A stretch of DNA of 7,388 nt from Acidobacteriota bacterium (lineage in GTDB: Bacteria; Acidobacteriota; Thermoanaerobaculia; Multivoradales; JAHEKO01): contig JAOTZA010000160.1 of the NCBI GenBank assembly GCA_029861655.1, positions 1 to 7,388 of the forward strand. Reading direction: 5' to 3'. A program made the position numbers and the translations under genes. The notes under the pieces were generated by a model. The model ran no database searches. It was not told the DNA's origin and saw nothing but the letters and a program-made list of their open reading frames with translations. Numbering within the stretch: the first letter of the stretch is position 1; every line of letters starts with the position of its first letter. Of the stretch, positions 7,342 to 7,388 are shown piece by piece.

Positions 7342-7388
7342 TCGGGACCCCTATCCTCTTGGCGGGATGTTGCGCTTTGCCCGTCCGG

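Noticed and set aside
7342..7388. C-terminal end of another minus-strand gene upstream of MscS
   Set aside because: One frame ends in a TGA overlapping the MscS ATG and another in a TAG 9 nt before it. With under 50 bases, neither can be told from chance.

Overview
The window is a compact stretch of bacterial chromosome. It is GC-rich by eye, with strong G/C bias at third codon positions. Six protein genes fill almost all of it, and no stretch over 300 bases lacks a gene. I see no tRNA, rRNA, CRISPR array, insertion sequence or phage gene. The gene set fits a free-living, high-GC Gram-negative-type bacterium: an FHA-GAF-SpoIIE phosphatase, an NTT-like nucleotide-transporter relative, SixA, PPK1, a secreted FkpA/Mip-type FKBP and an MscS channel. 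Acidobacteriota or a deltaproteobacterial-type lineage would fit, but this is inference from gene style and no marker gene settles it.

Left half (1-3170, minus strand): an apparent three-gene operon transcribed leftward. A SixA-type histidine phosphatase starts at a TTG codon at 3170. It overlaps the next gene, an FHA-GAF-SpoIIE/PP2C phosphatase, by an ATGA junction. Eleven bases later comes a multi-span membrane protein of the ATP/ADP translocase-like (Npt1/Npt2) MFS group, which runs off the left edge.

Centre (3171-3309): a 139-bp divergent intergenic region that must serve both the sixA operon and ppk1.

Right half: ppk1 (3310-5448, plus strand) encodes a complete polyphosphate kinase with all recognisable catalytic residues. 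It is followed after 68 bp by a secreted FKBP-type peptidyl-prolyl isomerase (5517-6254). A MscS-family mechanosensitive channel (6271-7341, minus strand) converges on the isomerase gene with only 16 bp between the stop codons.

Possible links: several products touch phosphate chemistry (polyphosphate synthesis, two protein-phosphatase folds, a nucleotide-transporter-like protein). Stress themes also recur (polyphosphate, periplasmic folding, osmotic release, SpoIIE-type signalling). The divergent sixA operon / ppk1 arrangement may therefore be a phosphate or stress signalling neighbourhood. That is a hypothesis from gene order. Each gene belongs to a known family, and I did not find a convincing wholly new system.
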